This document shows positions 6,319-8,544 of a DNA stretch of 8,544 nucleotides, piece after piece. Below the pieces are notes generated by a model. It was not told the DNA's origin. It saw nothing but the letters and a program-made list of their open reading frames with translations, and did not search any database. How positions within the stretch are numbered: the first letter of the stretch is position 1; every line of letters starts with the position of its first letter. Source of the DNA: JBAXLO01 sp037134755 (GTDB taxonomy: Bacteria; Bacteroidota; Bacteroidia; Bacteroidales; JACABE01); contig JBAXLO010000202.1 of assembly GCA_037134755.1 (NCBI GenBank), positions 1 to 8,544 on the forward strand, given 5' to 3'. Made by a program: the position numbers and the translations under genes.

Positions 6319-6565
6319 GTCCTTTCCTAAAAACCAAGTACGATATATACAAACGTTTTTGCACCACAAAATTTTTTGGATGTACATATACACTTTTTTA
6401 TTTAGCTAAGAAAAAAATAGAATAAGCAGATAAATAACTAAAATTATGTTTATTAAAGCACTGTTAATCCTGCAAAGTAGTAAAAAAGGTGTAAGATTTT
6501 GAGAGGAGTTTTTATGAGTTTTTAATAAAAAGTGAGGAAAGAAATGCTAGGTGAATTAATATATG

Positions 6566-6573
6566 TATTTTTG
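6566..6573 (+). promoter_or_regulatory. Candidate Bacteroidota -7 box for the TMTC-like gene
   Basis: TATTTTTG matches TAnnTTTG and lies 61 bases before the ATG at 6635, giving a leader of about 55 bases. I see no good TTTG -33 partner at the usual distance. The same octamer precedes the exosortase gene. Confidence 0.35.
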
Positions 6574-6634
6574 TTGAATAAATAAGAGGGAAGATACCTA
6601 AACAAGAGTAAACATTATCTCGTATTATAATAGC

Positions 6635-8473
6635 ATGAAAAAGAACAATTCAAAATACAACCAACAAAGTAAAAGTATAATAAACGAAAGCTCATTAAAT
6701 AATAAAAAGGCCAAAAGCAGAACTATATTTTATATCCTTATTGCTTTTTTATTGCCGGTATTGCTATACATACAAACAGTTAATTACAAGTTTACTAATT
6801 TTGATGATGATGATATTATCGTTAAAAACATTAAGTTTTTAAGTGATATTAAAAATGCACACAGTGTTTTTCTTACAGATGCGTTTATTAATAAATCAAG
6901 TTCATTTTACCGTCCTCTCCAAACTTTAACTTATATGATAGATATACAGTTATCTGGGGTCAACGAAACATGGATGTTTCACCTTACAAATATCTTACTA
7001 TTAGCATTAATTTCATGTTCACTTTTTATATTGCTTAGGCGATTATTTATACCGCCTACATTAGCGCTACTAGCCACGTTGATTTATTGTTTGCATCCGC
7101 TATTTGTTTCATCTATAGCATGGATACCGGCAAGAGGTGATTTGCTCCTGACATTATTTTCGCTTTTATCTTTTTTATTTATAATACAATTTCTTCAAAA
7201 AGGTAAGGCAATATATTTGTTTTTAAACTGGGCTGCATTTACAATCGCTTTGTTCTGTAAAGAAACTGCGATAGTTCTTCCATTAATATTTATTATTTAT
7301 TACTTTACTTCAACTCAAAAAATAAAATTTAATAAATTTCATTTCCTCAATATATTACTTTATGCCCTTTCGGGGATCTTTTGGTTTTTGTTGCGATCAA
7401 AAGCAATTGGAGGCATTTCAAATTCTAAAGATGTGGTTAGTTTTATGTCAATACTAATTAATTTGCGAACGATACCCGAAGCTTTAATAAAGTTTTTTAT
7501 CCCCTCAGATATTGCGCCCATACCGTTTTATTCAATCTTGAAAACGATAGTAGGTTTGTTGATAATCGGTTTATTAATATTTATAAGTTTTAAGAAAAGT
7601 GAAAGGTCAAGAAAAGAAAAAGTATTTTGTTTTAGCTGGTTTCTATTCTTTATGTTACCACCAATGTTATTTAAACACAATTATATTGACTACTTAGATC
7701 ATCGTTTTTTCCTTCCTTTGATTGGGATATTGTTTTTTGTACTATTTAGTTTACCTAAAAAATGGTTTGAAAAAGGAACAGTAATAAGTACCTCAATAAT
7801 GCTTGTAATATTGATATCATTAAGTTCGTTTACCATTATAAAGTCAAGTTTTTATAAAGATCCTATGACATTTTACAGTACCGCTATCTCACATAATTCT
7901 TATTCTGTTTTGCCTTACTATAATAGAGGGAATTTAAAATATGATAAGAATAATTATCAAGAAGCGATAGAGGATTATAATATGGCAATAGCTATTATGC
8001 CCAATTATAGCATGGCGTATTTAAACAGGGGTATTTCAAAGCTATTTACTGGAGATAATCCTGGAGCAATAACTGATCTGGATAGTGTGATTATATTAAA
8101 TAAAGAAACTCCTGAAGCTTACTATAACAGGGGGGTGGCATATATGAATATGGGTAATTATCAGCATGCTTTAAAAGATTATAGTAATGCAATTGCTTAT
8201 AACCCTAACTATGAACAAGCTTATTGTAACAGAGGTAGCGTGAAGTTAAATTTGGGTGATAAACCGGGTGCCTTAGCTGATTTTAATAAGATAATTGAGA
8301 TTAACCCAAATTACCCAAGTAATTTCTGTAATAGAGCTTTAGTAAGATTTAATTTAAATGATTTAAATGGAGCAATAGAAGATTGCGACAAAGCTTTAAA
8401 ATTAAATCCTAATTTTGATGACGCATTAAAACTCAAAGCTCAAATACAACAGGAACTTCGAAAGAAAAAGTAA
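6635..8473 (+). CDS. TMTC-like GT-C membrane glycosyltransferase with C-terminal TPRs
   Basis: A 612-residue protein. After a Lys/Asn/Ser-rich cytoplasmic tail (1-30) come about eleven membrane segments between 31 and 402, then five TPR units at about 424-593 (repeating YxNRGxxxxxxxxxxxAxxDxxxAIxxxPNY). The membrane half has the hallmarks of TMTC-type O-mannosyltransferases: an acidic motif in the first outer loop (NFDDDDI, Asp57-60), SFYRPLQTLTYMID (90-103), HLTNILLLALI (116-126), HPLFVSSIAWIPARGDLL (154-171), CKETAIVLPL (208-217) and DHRFFLPLIG (355-364). In GT-C enzymes the first-loop acidic residues take part in catalysis with a lipid-linked sugar donor. Eukaryotic TMTCs mannosylate secreted proteins; donor and acceptor here are unknown. 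The TPRs, predicted on the outer side, may bind acceptor proteins (inference). Start: the first Met, which leaves a plausible tail before the first membrane helix. No adjacent partner gene is visible downstream. Confidence 0.82.
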   Translation: MKKNNSKYNQQSKSIINESSLNNKKAKSRTIFYILIAFLLPVLLYIQTVNYKFTNFDDDDIIVKNIKFLSDIKNAHSVFLTDAFINKSSSFYRPLQTLTYMIDIQLSGVNETWMFHLTNILLLALISCSLFILLRRLFIPPTLALLATLIYCLHPLFVSSIAWIPARGDLLLTLFSLLSFLFIIQFLQKGKAIYLFLNWAAFTIALFCKETAIVLPLIFIIYYFTSTQKIKFNKFHFLNILLYALSGIFWFLLRSKAIGGISNSKDVVSFMSILINLRTIPEALIKFFIPSDIAPIPFYSILKTIVGLLIIGLLIFISFKKSERSRKEKVFCFSWFLFFMLPPMLFKHNYIDYLDHRFFLPLIGILFFVLFSLPKKWFEKGTVISTSIMLVILISLSSFTIIKSSFYKDPMTFYSTAISHNSYSVLPYYNRGNLKYDKNNYQEAIEDYNMAIAIMPNYSMAYLNRGISKLFTGDNPGAITDLDSVIILNKETPEAYYNRGVAYMNMGNYQHALKDYSNAIAYNPNYEQAYCNRGSVKLNLGDKPGALADFNKIIEINPNYPSNFCNRALVRFNLNDLNGAIEDCDKALKLNPNFDDALKLKAQIQQELRKKK

Positions 8474-8544
8474 TAAATAACAATTAAATCTAATAGTCTA
8501 AACACCTAACCTGGACAAGCCAGAACCAAAAAGGGGAAATTGCT

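Larger units (their letters stand above)
6064..6397 (+). repeat. Degenerate tandem array, eight units of 41-43 bp
   Basis: Units begin with GTATTT-like sequence at 6064, 6105, 6147, 6188, 6230, 6271, 6313 and 6355, with a ninth possible start at 6398; the steps are 41, 42, 41, 42, 41, 42, 42 and 43. Within a unit the order is GTATTT, a mixed or C-containing segment of about 8 bases, an A-run or T-run of 4-9 (missing in the 6105 unit), then GTAC/TAC/TGC at offset about 25-28, and an AT-rich tail ending near ACATTT or TTTTT. Units at 6147, 6188, 6271 and 6313 are the most alike. At four unit starts (6064, 6188, 6271, 6313) the first G closes a TAnnTTTG box. The period is close to four helical turns, so the A-tracts recur on one face of the DNA. 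No function is known to me. Confidence 0.6.
5880..6634 (+). other. Long AT-rich non-coding region with repeat array and leader of the TMTC-like gene
   Basis: These 755 bases carry no convincing gene. From about 6064 to 6397 there is a degenerate tandem array with a period of about 42 bp (listed separately), and weaker units may extend left to 5941. Other structures are a 10-bp palindrome CTAAGCTTAG at 5999-6008, a direct repeat GCATATATTT at 6016-6025 and 6093-6102, and a 7-bp inverted repeat TAGCATA/TATGCTA at 6091-6097 and 6110-6116. The right part (6420-6634) is unique sequence with GAGTTTTTA at 6506-6514 and again at 6516-6524, then a candidate promoter at 6566. No clear terminator follows the exosortase stop. 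Confidence 0.7.

Noticed and set aside
6064..6397. CRISPR array
   Set aside because: The spacing is regular, but there is no constant repeat separated by unrelated spacers; similarity runs through the whole unit and no cas gene is present.
6446..6502. 18-codon frame beginning ATGTTTATT
   Set aside because: Too short, no conserved feature, and it lies in the likely upstream region of the TMTC-like gene.
6501..6523. GAGGAG followed by ATGAGTTTTTAA as a tiny leader peptide
   Set aside because: Strong Shine-Dalgarno use is not typical of this phylum, and the frame is three codons; it is more likely part of the local GAGTTTTTA duplication.
8511..8523. CTGG/CCAG hairpin after the TMTC-like gene
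   Set aside because: Only four base pairs and no T-run; not enough for a terminator. The last 71 bases show no other feature.

Overview
The window comes from a low-GC member of the Bacteroidota. The evidence is an S46-family dipeptidyl-peptidase, a head-GIN/DUF2807 outer-membrane protein with a C-terminal aromatic residue, an ECF sigma factor followed by a single-pass anti-sigma protein, A-rich start sites without strong Shine-Dalgarno sequences, and TAnnTTTG boxes like the Bacteroidota -7 element. Genus cannot be judged from the sequence.

Layout. (1) 1-951, plus strand: C-terminal part of an S46 peptidase that enters from the left edge. It converges on (2) yebC (1058-1804, minus strand), and a 15-bp-stem hairpin at 988-1020 can terminate both. 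(3) 1872-5041, minus strand: a three-gene cassette transcribed sigma factor -> anti-sigma protein -> head-GIN/beta-barrel outer-membrane protein, ending in a hairpin terminator at 1872-1893. (4) 5262-5879, plus strand: a short exosortase-family membrane protein, divergent from the sigma gene. (5) 5880-6634: a 755-bp, very AT-rich non-coding stretch containing a degenerate tandem array with a period of about 42 bp and several copies of a near-palindromic motif. (6) 6635-8473, plus strand: a TMTC-like GT-C membrane glycosyltransferase with C-terminal TPRs. The last 71 bases hold nothing I can call.

How the parts may work together. The sigma cassette looks like an envelope-sensing unit. I found the same ECF-type promoter, GTAAC-N17-CGTC, upstream of the sigma gene and again in the gap before the outer-membrane gene. 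This suggests that the sigma factor drives its own operon and gives its outer-membrane target a second, internal promoter. The second site also argues that the outer-membrane gene starts at 3457 rather than 3490. The exosortase and the TMTC-like protein both fit cell-surface protein processing and glycosylation, but nothing in the window shows their substrates. The most unexplained element is the 42-bp-period array between them.
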